Source: Streptomyces sp. NBC_00094
GTDB lineage: Bacteria > Actinomycetota > Actinomycetes > Streptomycetales > Streptomycetaceae
Assembly (NCBI RefSeq): GCF_026343125.1
Contig: NZ_JAPEMB010000001.1
Span: forward strand, 2,046,001 to 2,110,000
Length of the DNA: 64,000 bases
Direction of reading: 5' to 3'
The position numbers and the translations under genes are program-made. The first letter of the stretch is position 1; each line of letters starts with the position of its first letter. Below are positions 8,520-17,591 of the stretch, piece by piece. The notes beneath the pieces were generated by a model, which searched no databases, was not told where the DNA came from, and saw only the letters and a program-made list of their open reading frames with translations.

Positions 8520-9113
8520 TTAGAGCGCGCCCTTCGTGGAGGGGAGGATTCCGGCGGCGCGCGGGTCGCGCTCGGAGGCGTAGCGCAGGGCGCGGGCGAA
8601 GGCCTTGAACTGGCATTCCACGATGTGGTGGGCGTTGCGCCCGTACGGGACGTGAATGTGCAGCGCGATCTGGGCCTGGGCGACGAAGGACTCGAAGATG
8701 TGCCGGGTCATCGTCGTGTCGTACGAGCCGATCATCGGCGCCATGTTCTCGGGCTCGGTGTGCACGAGGTACGGGCGGCCGGAGAGGTCGACGGTCACCT
8801 GGGCGAGCGACTCGTCCAGCGGGACGGTGCAGTTGCCGAAGCGGTAGATGCCGACCTTGTCGCCGAGGGCCTGCTTGAAGGCGGCGCCCAGCGCGAGGGC
8901 GGTGTCCTCGATGGTGTGGTGCGAGTCGATGTGGAGGTCGCCGTCGGTCTTGACGGTCAGGTCGAACAGACCGTGCCGGCCGAGCTGGTCGAGCATGTGG
9001 TCGTAGAAGCCGACCCCGGTCGACACGTCGACCTTTCCGGTGCCGTCGAGGTCGATCTCGACGACGACGGACGTCTCCTTGGTGGTGCGCTCAACGCGGC
9101 CTACGCGGCTCAT
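8520..9113 (-). CDS. hisB: Imidazoleglycerol-phosphate dehydratase
   Basis: 197 residues, the normal length of a monofunctional HisB. It dehydrates imidazole glycerol phosphate to imidazole acetol phosphate. The manganese ligands are in the two family signatures, [14 protein letters not shown] and [23 protein letters not shown] supplies another His/Asp pair. The ATG overlaps the hisC stop (ATGA, 9110-9113). There is no N-terminal phosphatase domain like that of enterobacterial HisB. Confidence 0.98.
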   Translation of the reverse strand: MSRVGRVERTTKETSVVVEIDLDGTGKVDVSTGVGFYDHMLDQLGRHGLFDLTVKTDGDLHIDSHHTIEDTALALGAAFKQALGDKVGIYRFGNCTVPLDESLAQVTVDLSGRPYLVHTEPENMAPMIGSYDTTMTRHIFESFVAQAQIALHIHVPYGRNAHHIVECQFKAFARALRYASERDPRAAGILPSTKGAL

Positions 9114-10228
9114 CGCTTCTGCTCCTTCATCAGTTCACGGACCGCGTCGAGGAACGCGTCGTTCTCTTCGGGGGTGCCGGCGGTGACCCGCAGCCATCCC
9201 GGTACGCCGTTGTCCCGGACCAGGACGCCCCGGTCGAGGATTCGCTGCCAGGCCGCGTGCGTGTCGGGGAACTTCCCGAACTGCACGAAGTTGGCGTCGG
9301 ACTCGGTGACCTCGAAGCCGAGGGCACGCAGTGCGATGACCAACCGGTCGCGCTCGGCCTTGAGCTGCTCGACGTACCCGAGGAGGGTGTCGGTGTGCTC
9401 CAGGGCGGCCAGCGCGGTGGCCTGGGTGACGGCGGAGAGGTGGTACGGCAGGCGGACCAGCTGGACGGCGTCGACGACGGCCGGGTGCGCGGCGAGGTAG
9501 CCGAGGCGCAGTCCGGCGGCGCCGAACGCCTTGGACATGGTCCGGGAGACCACCAGGTTCGGCCGCCCTTCGAGGAGGGGCAGCAGCGAGTCGCGGTGGC
9601 TGAACTCCACGTACGCCTCGTCGACGACGACCATGGAGGGCTTGGCCGCCTGGGCCGCCTCGTACAGGGCGACGACGGTCTCGGCCCCGACGGCGGTGCC
9701 GGTGGGGTTGTTGGGCGAGGTGATGAAGACGACGTCCGGGCGGTGCTCGGCGATCGCCTTCTCGGCCGCGGGCAGGTCGATCGTGAAGTCCTCGTTGCGC
9801 GGTCCGGAGATCCAGCCGGTGCCGGTGCCGCGGGCGATCAGGGCGTGCATCGAGTACGAGGGCTCGAAGCCGATCGCGGTACGGCCCGGGCCGCCGAAGG
9901 TCTGCAGCAGCTGCTGGAGGACCTCGTTGGAGCCGTTGGCCGCCCAGACGTTCTCCAGGGCGACCGGGTGCTTCCCGGTACGGGAGAGGTAGCGGGCGAG
10001 TTCGGTGCGCAGCTCGACCGCGTCCCGGTCGGGGTAGCGGTTGAGGCCGCGGGCGGCCTCGGCGACGCGCTCCGCGATGCGGGCGACGAGCTCCTCCGGC
10101 AGCGGGTACGGGTTCTCGTTGGTGTTCAGCTGGACGGGGACGTCGAGCTGGGGCGCGCCGTACGGGGACTTGCCGCGCAGCTCGTCCCGGACGGGCAGGT
10201 CGTCGATTCCGATGCGGATTTCGGTCAC
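9110..10228 (-). CDS. hisC: Histidinol-phosphate aminotransferase
   Basis: 372 residues, a fold-type I PLP aminotransferase producing histidinol phosphate. The PLP lysine is in [25 protein letters not shown]-type contacts appear as [13 protein letters not shown], and the cofactor Asp/Tyr as [21 protein letters not shown] at the N-terminus is the substrate-binding signature. The GTG at 10226-10228 overlaps the hisD stop and has GGAAGG ten bases upstream. An ATG six codons earlier (10246) is an alternative that would extend further into hisD. Confidence 0.96.
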   Translation of the reverse strand: MTEIRIGIDDLPVRDELRGKSPYGAPQLDVPVQLNTNENPYPLPEELVARIAERVAEAARGLNRYPDRDAVELRTELARYLSRTGKHPVALENVWAANGSNEVLQQLLQTFGGPGRTAIGFEPSYSMHALIARGTGTGWISGPRNEDFTIDLPAAEKAIAEHRPDVVFITSPNNPTGTAVGAETVVALYEAAQAAKPSMVVVDEAYVEFSHRDSLLPLLEGRPNLVVSRTMSKAFGAAGLRLGYLAAHPAVVDAVQLVRLPYHLSAVTQATALAALEHTDTLLGYVEQLKAERDRLVIALRALGFEVTESDANFVQFGKFPDTHAAWQRILDRGVLVRDNGVPGWLRVTAGTPEENDAFLDAVRELMKEQKR

Positions 10229-11565
10229 TTCTGCGGGACCTTCCATCCGAAACGGGCCTTGATCGCGGCGCCGTGGGCCGGGAGGTCCTCGGCCTCGGCG
10301 AGCGTCACCACGTGGTGGGCGACGTCGGCGAGCGCGTCGCGCGTGTAGTCGACGATGTGCACCCCGCGCAGGAAGGACTGCACGGAGAGGCCCGAGGAGT
10401 GGCAGGCGCAGCCGCCGGTGGGCAGGACGTGGTTGGAACCGGCGCAGTAGTCGCCGAGCGAGACGGGCGCCCAGGGGCCGACGAAGATCGCGCCGGCGTT
10501 GCGGACGCGGTCGGCGACGGCGGCGGCGTCGGCGGTCTGGACCTCCAGGTGCTCGGCACCGTACGCGTCGACGACCTTGAGGCCGTCGGCCAGGTCGCGG
10601 ACGAGGACGATCGCGGACTGGCGGCCGGCCAGGGCCGGGACGATCCGGTCGTCGACGTGCTTGGAGGCGGCGACCTGGGTCTTCAGCTCGGCCTCGGTGG
10701 CGGCGGCCAGTTCGTCCGAGTCGGTGACGAGGACGGAGGCGGCCATCGGGTCGTGCTCGGCCTGGCTGATGAGGTCTGCGGCGACGTGCACGGGGTCGGC
10801 GGTGGAGTCCGCGAGGATCGCGATCTCCGTCGGGCCGGCCTCGGCGTCGATGCCGATGCGGCCCTTGAGGAGGCGCTTGGCGGCGGCCACGTAGATGTTG
10901 CCCGGGCCGGTGACCAGGTTGACGGGGGCGCAGCCGGGATCGCCCTCGGTGCCCTCGGTTCCGTACGCGAACATGGCGATGGCCTGGGCGCCGCCCGCCG
11001 CGTACACCTCGTCGACGCCGAGCAGGGCGCAGGCGGCGAGGATCGTCGGGTGCGGCAGGCCGCCGAACTCCTTCTGCGGGGGCGAGGAGACGGCCACGCC
11101 CTCGACTCCGGCCTCCTGGGCCGGGACGACGTTCATCACGACGGAGGACGGGTAGACGGAGCGGCCGCCCGGCACGTACAGGCCGACGCGCTCGACCGGG
11201 ATCCACTTCTCGGTGACCGTGCCGCCGGGGACGACCTGGGTGGTGTGGGTGGTGCGGCGCTGCTCGCGGTGGACGAGGCGGGTGCGGCGGATGGACTCTT
11301 CCAGGGCGGCGCGGACGGCCGGGTCGAGCTCGTCGAGGGCGCGGGTGATCGCCTCGACGGGGACCCGCAGGCTCGGGACGCGGACGCCGTCGAATTTCTC
11401 CCCGTAGTCGATCACCGCTGCGGCGCCATGATGCCGGACGTCCTCGCAGATCGGCCGCACCTTCTCCAGGGCGGCTTCCACGTCGAACTCGGCACGGGGC
11501 AGCAGGTCGCGCAGAGCGGAACCCTCGGGGAGGGCCTCGCCGCGCAGATCGATTCGAGAGATCAC
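10225..11565 (-). CDS. hisD: Histidinol dehydrogenase
   Basis: 446 residues. It is a zinc enzyme catalysing the last two oxidations to histidine with NAD. The family signature appears as [32 protein letters not shown], and [17 protein letters not shown] supplies zinc and substrate residues. The start is a GTG (11563-11565). It is first in the operon, and a region rich in TGATAC half-sites lies just upstream of the start. Confidence 0.98.
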   Translation of the reverse strand: MISRIDLRGEALPEGSALRDLLPRAEFDVEAALEKVRPICEDVRHHGAAAVIDYGEKFDGVRVPSLRVPVEAITRALDELDPAVRAALEESIRRTRLVHREQRRTTHTTQVVPGGTVTEKWIPVERVGLYVPGGRSVYPSSVVMNVVPAQEAGVEGVAVSSPPQKEFGGLPHPTILAACALLGVDEVYAAGGAQAIAMFAYGTEGTEGDPGCAPVNLVTGPGNIYVAAAKRLLKGRIGIDAEAGPTEIAILADSTADPVHVAADLISQAEHDPMAASVLVTDSDELAAATEAELKTQVAASKHVDDRIVPALAGRQSAIVLVRDLADGLKVVDAYGAEHLEVQTADAAAVADRVRNAGAIFVGPWAPVSLGDYCAGSNHVLPTGGCACHSSGLSVQSFLRGVHIVDYTRDALADVAHHVVTLAEAEDLPAHGAAIKARFGWKVPQK

Positions 11566-11605
11566 GGGTCAATTCTCGCAGACGGCTCCGCGGCACCGGA
11601 CGCCC

Positions 11606-11634
11606 GTATCACTGGCTGATACACGCGCTGATAC
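11606..11634 (-). promoter_or_regulatory. Three TGATAC half-sites upstream of hisD
   Basis: The plus strand reads GTATCA (11606-11611), five bases, TGATAC (11617-11622), six bases, TGATAC (11629-11634). The first two form an inverted repeat and the third repeats the right half. They are 41-69 bases before the hisD GTG, a good place for an operator. The binding factor is unknown, and no clear -10/-35 pair was assigned. Confidence 0.35.
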
Positions 11635-11759
11635 GCGCCACAGTGGCGTCTTGTCGCCACACCTGACCATTAGCGTTCAGCCCGTCACACAGCGGGAAGA
11701 ACGGCTGTGCGAATCCACGAACAGCCTGGACAGACGCACGGGGAAAGCGAGGGGGCGGC

Positions 11760-13355
11760 GTGACCGAGCCGCACGAGGACGGGATGCCGGAGGACCTGAC
11801 GGGCCCGGAGCGGGCCGTCTGGAGGGCGTTCCGGATCGGCAGGACCTGCGATCTGACGGAGGGGATCGCGGAGCGGGACGACCCGTTCGGGTCGCGGGAG
11901 TGGGGGGAGGAGCGGAGCGTCCGCGCCGACGTGGTGGCCCTGCTGCTGCTCGACGGGCCCCAGGCCAGGTCCGGGCGGGTGGCCGCGCTGAAGCTGCGCG
12001 GGGTGCGGATCACCGGCGTGCTGAACCTGGCGGGCGGGACGATAGGGCCGTACGTGGAGCTGAACGGCTGCCGGTTCGACGGCGAGGTGGAGCTCCCCGA
12101 GGCCCACTTCGGCACCCTGCGGATGGTCGCCTGCGCGATACCGCGCCTGGAGGCGGCACGGCTGCACACGACGGGCGATCTGCACCTGCCGCGCTGCCGG
12201 GTCCGGCGGGGCATCCGGCTCACGGACGCGCAGATCGGCACGGACCTGCTCATCAACCAGATCCAGGTGTGGCCGGACCGGCGCGGACGGGCGATCACTG
12301 CCGACGGGATGGTGGTGGCCCAGGACCTCCAGGCCGAACTGATCGAGACGCACGGGGAGCTGAGTCTGCGGGGCGCGAAGGTCGGCGTCTCGCTCAGCCT
12401 GCGGGGCAGTGTGCTGCGCGGGGCGCAGCAGCGCCGCGCGCTCAACGCCCCGCAGCTGACGGTGGAGCGCTCGCTCTATCTGAACGCGGCGTGGGTGTAC
12501 GAGGAGTCGGGGAACACGACGGGAACCCCGCCGTACGGGGTGACACCCGCCCAGGGCGCCCGGCGGAAGCCCGTGGAGTGCCACGGCGGGGTCCGGCTCG
12601 ACGACGGCCGGTTCGGCGACGCGGTGGACCTCCACTACGCCCGGTTCCTGCTGAGCGGGGCGCGCCGGGAGGAGGTGTCGCTGCGCCGGATAGCCACCCC
12701 GGAGCTGCGGTTCAACGGCGAGCGCCCGGAGGAGGGACGGGTGGTGCTCAACGGCGCCAGGATCGTCACGCTGATCGACCTGTCGACCAGCTGGCCGGGG
12801 CCCGGCGGCCTCGCGATGGGCGGGTTCGTCTACGAGAACCTCGTGCCGTACGGACACTTCCCGCTGGCCCGGCGCCTGGAGTGGGTGGCGGCGGCCACCC
12901 CGGAGTACGCCCCCGAGCCGTACGAGCGCCTGGCGACGGTCCTGCGCAACAGCGGCGAGGACGCGGACGCGCGCGAGGTGCTGCTCGCCAAGCAGCGCCG
13001 CCGGCGGGAGACGCTGCCGGTGGCGGGGAAGCTGTGGGGGTACATCCAGGACTGGACGGTGGCGTACGGCTACCGGCCGGGCCGGGCGGCGCTGTGGATG
13101 GCGGTCCTGTGGGCGGCGGGCACGGTGGCGTTCTCGCGCTACCACCCGGTGGCGCTCAAGGGGGCCGAGGCCCCGGCGTGGAACGGGCCGCTGTACGCGC
13201 TGGACCTGCTGCTGCCGGTGATCAACCTCGGGCAGGACGGCTACTGGCGCCTGGAGGGCGGCTGGCAGTGGGCGGCGGCCGCGCTGATACTGATCGGCTG
13301 GATCCTGGCGACGACGGTGGCGGCCGGCGCGACCCGCCTCCTGCGGCGCGGCTGA
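11760..13355 (+). CDS. Beta-repeat protein with C-terminal membrane anchor (often annotated 'membrane-associated oxidoreductase')
   Basis: 531 residues from a GTG with GAGGGGG just upstream. Residues about 70-350 are short repeats alternating hydrophobic residues and Arg/Gly (LKLRGVRITGVLNLAGG, VELNGCRFDGEVELPEAHF, LHLPRCRVRRGIRLTDAQI), like a pentapeptide-type right-handed beta helix. A helical, Arg-rich linker follows, then two membrane spans near residues 445-465 and 500-525. I see no nucleotide-binding or redox motif, so the common oxidoreductase label is not supported by the sequence. It is divergent from hisD and has no operon partner. Confidence 0.75.
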   Translation: MTEPHEDGMPEDLTGPERAVWRAFRIGRTCDLTEGIAERDDPFGSREWGEERSVRADVVALLLLDGPQARSGRVAALKLRGVRITGVLNLAGGTIGPYVELNGCRFDGEVELPEAHFGTLRMVACAIPRLEAARLHTTGDLHLPRCRVRRGIRLTDAQIGTDLLINQIQVWPDRRGRAITADGMVVAQDLQAELIETHGELSLRGAKVGVSLSLRGSVLRGAQQRRALNAPQLTVERSLYLNAAWVYEESGNTTGTPPYGVTPAQGARRKPVECHGGVRLDDGRFGDAVDLHYARFLLSGARREEVSLRRIATPELRFNGERPEEGRVVLNGARIVTLIDLSTSWPGPGGLAMGGFVYENLVPYGHFPLARRLEWVAAATPEYAPEPYERLATVLRNSGEDADAREVLLAKQRRRRETLPVAGKLWGYIQDWTVAYGYRPGRAALWMAVLWAAGTVAFSRYHPVALKGAEAPAWNGPLYALDLLLPVINLGQDGYWRLEGGWQWAAAALILIGWILATTVAAGATRLLRRG

Positions 13356-13539
13356 CCGAGCGGCCCGGGGGCACGGAGACGCCGACCGCGAGCGCGGCTC
13401 CGGGGGCTGCGGCACCGCGGCGGGGCGGCGGCCGCGAGCCGCTCCGGGCCTCGGTGTGAGGGGGCCGGGTGAGGTGGGGGTGAAGGGGCTGGGCAGAGGG
13501 AGCGGAACACCGGCTCCCGATGGGAAAATACGTCGCACC

Positions 13540-14580
13540 ATGTCCTTGCTCCGCGCTCTGATCGGCGCCGTCCGCCCGGCCCGGCCCACCCCGCGGTTCG
13601 CCGCGGGGCTCGTGCCGGACGACGACGTGCTGCTCGACGCCCCGGACGAGCGGCTCGCCCCCGCCCTGGTCGCCGCCGCCCTGGCCGACCCGGAGCCCGC
13701 GGCGAAACTGCTCGCCACCACCCGGGACGCCGCCGAGTGGGAGGACCGCGACCGGTACGTCACCCGGTTCGCCACCTTCGCGTACCACCGGGGCGACTGG
13801 CTGGCGCACTGGCTCGAAGCCGCGCCCGACGACCCCGACGCCCTGCTCGTCTCGGCCCAGCTCGCCGTCCGCCGGGCCTGGGAGTCCCCCGCCCGGGCAG
13901 AGCGGCTGCGCGAGCTCGGCCCGCTGGTCCACACGGTCACCGAGGCCGCGCCGCACGATCCGGTGCCGTGGCGGCTGGCCTTGGACCACGCCCGCGGGGC
14001 GCATGCCGGGCACACCGTCTTCGAGGCACTGTGGGAGCAGGCCGTGCGCCGCTCCCCGCACCACTACGGCAGCCACGTCGCGGCGCTCAAGTACCTCTCC
14101 GCCCAGTGGTACGGCTCGCACCGGGCCGCCTTCGACTTCGCCGAGCAGGCCGCCGACGACGCCGCTCCGGACTCGCTCGTCCGCGCGCTCCCGGCCCGCG
14201 CGGCCTACGACCGGCTCCGGGCGCTGCCCCGACCGGACCGTTCGGCGGCGGCGACCCGGCTCGACGGGGCCGCCGACCGGGCCCTCGCGCTGTCGGCCGC
14301 CTTCCCGGCGGGTGACCCGTGGCCCGCCGAGGTCCGCAACCTGCTCGCGTACGTGCTGGTCGAACGGGCGCGGTGGGACGAGGCGCTGGACGAGTTCCAC
14401 CGGATCGGCGCCCACGCGACCTCCTTCCCCTGGGGCGCGCCGCGGGGAGCCGTACAGGAGGATCCTCTGCTCCGGTTCCTCGCCGTCCGGGACCTCGTAC
14501 GGTCGGAGTCGGCAGGCCGGAGGCGCCTGTGGAGGCCGGGATACGGACGGGCCGGACGAGGCGGTCCCTGCGGCCATTAG
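13540..14580 (+). CDS. Alpha-helical-repeat (TPR-like) protein of unknown function
   Basis: 346 residues starting MSLLRALIGAVRPARPTPRF. The body is a run of amphipathic helices with TPR/Sel1-like features, such as AYHRGDWLAHWLEAAPDDPDALLVSAQLAVRRAW and LLAYVLVERARWDEALDEFHRIGAH. No catalytic motif or signal peptide is seen. Helical repeats of this sort usually bind proteins. It ends 11 bases before the LON-domain gene, so the two are probably co-transcribed. DUF4034-like organisation is possible but I cannot confirm it. Confidence 0.75.
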   Translation: MSLLRALIGAVRPARPTPRFAAGLVPDDDVLLDAPDERLAPALVAAALADPEPAAKLLATTRDAAEWEDRDRYVTRFATFAYHRGDWLAHWLEAAPDDPDALLVSAQLAVRRAWESPARAERLRELGPLVHTVTEAAPHDPVPWRLALDHARGAHAGHTVFEALWEQAVRRSPHHYGSHVAALKYLSAQWYGSHRAAFDFAEQAADDAAPDSLVRALPARAAYDRLRALPRPDRSAAATRLDGAADRALALSAAFPAGDPWPAEVRNLLAYVLVERARWDEALDEFHRIGAHATSFPWGAPRGAVQEDPLLRFLAVRDLVRSESAGRRRLWRPGYGRAGRGGPCGH

Positions 14581-14591
14581 GCTTGGCCGCT

Positions 14592-15329
14592 GTGACCACC
14601 GCTCGACTGCCTCTCTTCCCGCTCAACGCGGTGCTGTTCCCTGGCCTCGTGCTGCCGCTGAACGTCTTCGAGGAGCGTTATCGCGCCATGATGCGCGAGC
14701 TGCTCACCATCGACGACCCGGAGCCGCGCCGCTTCGCCGTCGTCGCCATCCGGGACGGGCGCGAGGTCGCACCGACCGCCCCCGGAATGCCGGACCAGAC
14801 CGCGCTGCCGGAGAAGGGCCCCGCGGCCGGCTTCGGCGCCGACCCGGTCCAGGCCTTCCACCGGGTCGGCTGTATCGCCGACGCGGCGAGCATCCGGGAG
14901 CGCGCGAACGGCAGCTTCGAGGTCATGGCGACCGGGACGACCCGGGTGAAGCTCCTGTCGGTCGACGCGAGCGGACCGTTCCTGGTCGCCGAGGTCGAGG
15001 AGATCCCGGAAGAGCGCGGCGAGGACGCCGGCACCCTCTCCGAGGGCGTGCTGCGGGCCTTCCGCACCTACCAGAAGCGGCTGGCGGGGGCGCGCGAGCG
15101 GTCGCTGACGACGAGCGAGCTGCCGGACGATCCGTCGGTGGTGTCGTACCTCGTGGCGGCGGCGGCGGTGCTCGACACCCCGTCGAAGCAGCGGCTGCTC
15201 CAGGCGCCGGACACGGCGACGCGGCTGCGCGAGGAGCTGGCGCTGCTGCGCGCGGAGACGGCGGTGCTGCGGCACCTGCCCTCCCTGCCGGCGGTCGACC
15301 TGACGCAGGGTCCGACGAACCCGAACTGA
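14592..15329 (+). CDS. LON substrate-binding domain protein (stand-alone)
   Basis: 245 residues from a GTG. The N-terminus RLPLFPLNAVLFPGLVLPLNVFEERYRAM is the classic start of the Lon protease N-terminal (PUA-like) domain. There is no AAA+ module or Ser/Lys protease dyad, so it is not a protease itself. The C-terminal half is helical (LREELALLRAETAVLRHLPSLP). Stand-alone LON-domain proteins are common in actinobacteria and their role is unknown. The gene follows the helical-repeat protein closely, and a palindromic element starts nine bases after its stop. Confidence 0.88.
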   Translation: MTTARLPLFPLNAVLFPGLVLPLNVFEERYRAMMRELLTIDDPEPRRFAVVAIRDGREVAPTAPGMPDQTALPEKGPAAGFGADPVQAFHRVGCIADAASIRERANGSFEVMATGTTRVKLLSVDASGPFLVAEVEEIPEERGEDAGTLSEGVLRAFRTYQKRLAGARERSLTTSELPDDPSVVSYLVAAAAVLDTPSKQRLLQAPDTATRLREELALLRAETAVLRHLPSLPAVDLTQGPTNPN

Positions 15330-15337
15330 GCCGGGGC

Positions 15338-15400
15338 CTAGGGGGTGTCTTGTCGATCAGGCCCCGCGAGCCCGGCCTGATCGACAAGACACCCCTAGCC
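15338..15400. repeat. CTAG-flanked palindromic element (MITE-like or terminator)
   Basis: The left arm (15341 to 15363) and the right arm (15374 to 15397) are inverted copies sharing GTGTCTTGTCGATCAGG, with a loop of about ten bases around CCGCGAGCC. The left arm has one extra G. The outer bases read CTA before the element and TAG after it, as if a CTAG site had been split with a TA duplication. It may also terminate the LON-domain transcript. Confidence 0.7.
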
Positions 15401-15429
15401 CGGCCGCACCGAGGAAGAGCGAAGAGCGC

Positions 15430-15927
15430 GTGGCGAAGAAGCAGAAGAAGAACAGCGGCGGCACCCCGGCCACGGTCGCGCTGACCACGGCCGGCACCCC
15501 GTTCACCCTGCACGCGTACGAGCACGACCCGGCCTCCCCCTCGTACGGCGAGGAGGCCGCGGAGGCGCTCGGTGTCTCCCCCGACCGGGTCTTCAAGACG
15601 CTGGTGGCCGACGTCGACGGCGAGCTGACGGTCGCGGTGGTCCCCGTCGCGGGCCAGTTGGACCTGAAGGCGCTGGCCTCGGCGGTCGGCGGGAAGCGCG
15701 CGGCGATGGCCGACCCGGCCGCGGCGGAGCGCACGACGGGGTACGTACGGGGCGGCATCTCGCCCCTGGGCCAGCGCAAGCGCCTGCGTACGGTCCTCGA
15801 CGCCTCGGCCTCGGACCACGCGACGATCTGCATCTCGGCGGGCCGCCGCGGCCTGGAGGTCGAGCTCGCCCCCGCGGATCTGGCCGCCCTCACCTCGGCG
15901 GTCGTCGCCCCGATCGGCCGCGGCTGA
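15430..15927 (+). CDS. ybaK: Cys-tRNA(Pro) deacylase, YbaK/EbsC family
   Basis: 165 residues from a GTG with GAGGAAGAG upstream. It is a single-domain trans-editing enzyme that hydrolyses misacylated tRNA(Pro). The lysine of VFKTLVAD is the conserved catalytic or binding lysine of YbaK. The later GYVRGGISPLGQRK and CISAGRRGLEVEL stretches are typical of the family. The start MAKKQKKNSGGTPAT gives a short basic leader. It is the last gene in the plus-strand block, with its stop three bases from the stop of the convergent neighbour. Confidence 0.93.
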   Translation: MAKKQKKNSGGTPATVALTTAGTPFTLHAYEHDPASPSYGEEAAEALGVSPDRVFKTLVADVDGELTVAVVPVAGQLDLKALASAVGGKRAAMADPAAAERTTGYVRGGISPLGQRKRLRTVLDASASDHATICISAGRRGLEVELAPADLAALTSAVVAPIGRG

Positions 15928-15930
15928 CCC

Positions 15931-16563
15931 TCAGAGGCTCTTCTGCTCCGGCTGCGCCGGTCCCCAGGGGCCGTCCGGTTCCGGGTCGCGGGGGCCGAAG
16001 AGCGCCGTGAGCACGAGGTGCACGATCATCGCCGCGAGTGGCCAGGCCAGCATCGCGGCGGCCGCCATGTTCAGTTCGAGCGGTGCCTCGAAGACGACGT
16101 CGGGGCCGACCGACTTCGCGTGGGCGACCACGTCCCGCGCCGGGCCGAAGTACGTCCCCACGCCCCAGGCGAGCAGCGAGCCGAGGACGCCGCCGACGGC
16201 CAGGCCGAGGACCGGCGGGACCCCGCCCTCGCGGCGCAGCAGGAAGACGACGAGCGCGGCGACGGCGCCGAAGGCCAGGGCGAGGAGGACGAACGTGCCG
16301 TCCGCTCCGATCGCCGACTCGCCCTCGGAGTCGCGGAGGTAGACCCCCTTGCCGTCCGAGATCAGCAGGACGCGCGGCGCCAGCCACAGCCACAGCCCGC
16401 CCAGCAGCGCACCCGCGACCGCCGACACGACGGTCACGACGACCCCCAGCAGGACCTCGGCCGACGTGATCGGGTCCCCGGCGGGGCCGAGCATCGGCGG
16501 AGGCGGCGGGGGCCAGTCGGGGTCGTTCGGCGGCTGGTGAGGCGGAGTCAGGGGTGCGGTCAC
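15931..16563 (-). CDS. Membrane protein, probably DUF2567 family
   Basis: 210 residues from a GTG. A Pro-rich cytoplasmic head (PPPPPPMLGP) is followed by four hydrophobic spans at about residues 36-60, 88-108, 117-138 and 165-190. A conserved-looking loop (LISDGKGVYLRDSEGESAIGADGTF) lies between spans 1 and 2. I believe it matches the DUF2567 family, found in actinobacteria and without known function. It lies 34 bases downstream of the ABC permease gene and may belong to the same transcript. Confidence 0.7.
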   Translation of the reverse strand: MTAPLTPPHQPPNDPDWPPPPPPMLGPAGDPITSAEVLLGVVVTVVSAVAGALLGGLWLWLAPRVLLISDGKGVYLRDSEGESAIGADGTFVLLALAFGAVAALVVFLLRREGGVPPVLGLAVGGVLGSLLAWGVGTYFGPARDVVAHAKSVGPDVVFEAPLELNMAAAAMLAWPLAAMIVHLVLTALFGPRDPEPDGPWGPAQPEQKSL

Positions 16564-16597
16564 CCCGCCATCGTGCCAGGTGTGTCCGTGGCCCGCC

Positions 16598-17425
16598 TCA
16601 GCGGACGGCAGCCCGTCGGTACGCCCAGGTGGCGACCGCGAGGGAGACCACGCCGACCGCCCCGCAGACGGCGAGGTCGAGGCCTACGGCGGCCCAGTCG
16701 GGGTGCGGTTCGAAGGTACGGGCGAGGGCCTCCACGCCGTACGTCGAAGGCAGCAGGTCCCGCGCCCAGACGATCGGCTCCGGCAGCCGTTCGGCCGGGA
16801 GCACGCCGAGGAGCAGCGCCGCCGACATGCCGAGCTGGCCGAGGAGCGTGGCCAGCTCCTGCCGGGGCGCGAGGAGCCCGAGGGCGGCGCCGAGTCCGGC
16901 GAGCGCCGCCCCGGCGAGCGGGACGACGGCGCCGAGGATCCACAGCTGGCCGAGGGGCAGCCCGAAGAGCACGGATCCGGCGACGGCGGTGACGGCCGTC
17001 CCGGGCACGGTGAAGGAGGCGTACGCGCCGGCCGCGCCGAGCACGACGGCCGCGGGCGGCACGGGCAGGGTGGCGTAGTGGTCGAGGCCGCCGCTCGCCC
17101 GCAGCTGCCCGAAGTACTGGGCGAGCAGGTTGAGCGCGACGAAGGCGACGACGAGGACGGTGGAACCGGCCACGACGGCCCGCGCCTCGGATCCCCCGTC
17201 GACGACCCCGCGCATCAGGACCATGATCCCGATCGACTGGAAGGTGGCCACGAAGAGCAGCGGGATCCGGGCCACCCGGGCGCGCGAGAGCTGCGCGCGG
17301 TAGACGGCGGCCAGCGAGGGCAGCAGCTTGGCGCGCGGGGCGAGGGGCGCTGCGCCGTCCTCGGAACCGGGCGCGCGGACGGGGAGCGCGTCGGTCGGCA
17401 GGGCCTCGGCGGGCACGGTGCTCAC
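16598..17425 (-). CDS. ABC-2 type exporter permease
   Basis: 275 residues from a GTG. Six hydrophobic segments begin near residue 53, and the overall layout is that of single-domain ABC-2 permeases such as DrrB and YadH. FGLPLGQLWILGAVVPLAG and DLLPSTYGVEALARTF are in the expected late loops. With the ATPase upstream it would form a two-gene efflux pump for an unknown substrate. It starts 166 bases after the ATPase stop, across a tandem-repeat region. Confidence 0.88.
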   Translation of the reverse strand: MSTVPAEALPTDALPVRAPGSEDGAAPLAPRAKLLPSLAAVYRAQLSRARVARIPLLFVATFQSIGIMVLMRGVVDGGSEARAVVAGSTVLVVAFVALNLLAQYFGQLRASGGLDHYATLPVPPAAVVLGAAGAYASFTVPGTAVTAVAGSVLFGLPLGQLWILGAVVPLAGAALAGLGAALGLLAPRQELATLLGQLGMSAALLLGVLPAERLPEPIVWARDLLPSTYGVEALARTFEPHPDWAAVGLDLAVCGAVGVVSLAVATWAYRRAAVR

Positions 17426-17514
17426 TGCGTACAGCTCCTGACGGTCACGTACGGAACGTGGGGAACGCGGGGACCACGGGGCCAGCGGAGGCCATGGGAC
17501 CCCTGGGGCGTATT

Positions 17515-17550
17515 GAGCCCACTGAGGCCACTGAGGCCGCTGAGGCCACG
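17515..17550. repeat. Four 9-bp tandem repeats between the ABC genes
   Basis: Units GAGCCCACT, GAGGCCACT, GAGGCCGCT and GAGGCCACG lie head to tail in the 166-base gap between the ATPase stop and the permease start. No gene fits here. The tract may have grown by slippage. Confidence 0.75.
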
Positions 17551-17591
17551 GGAGACGACAAGGTGTGGAGGGGCGGGGCGAAGGGCGAGGC

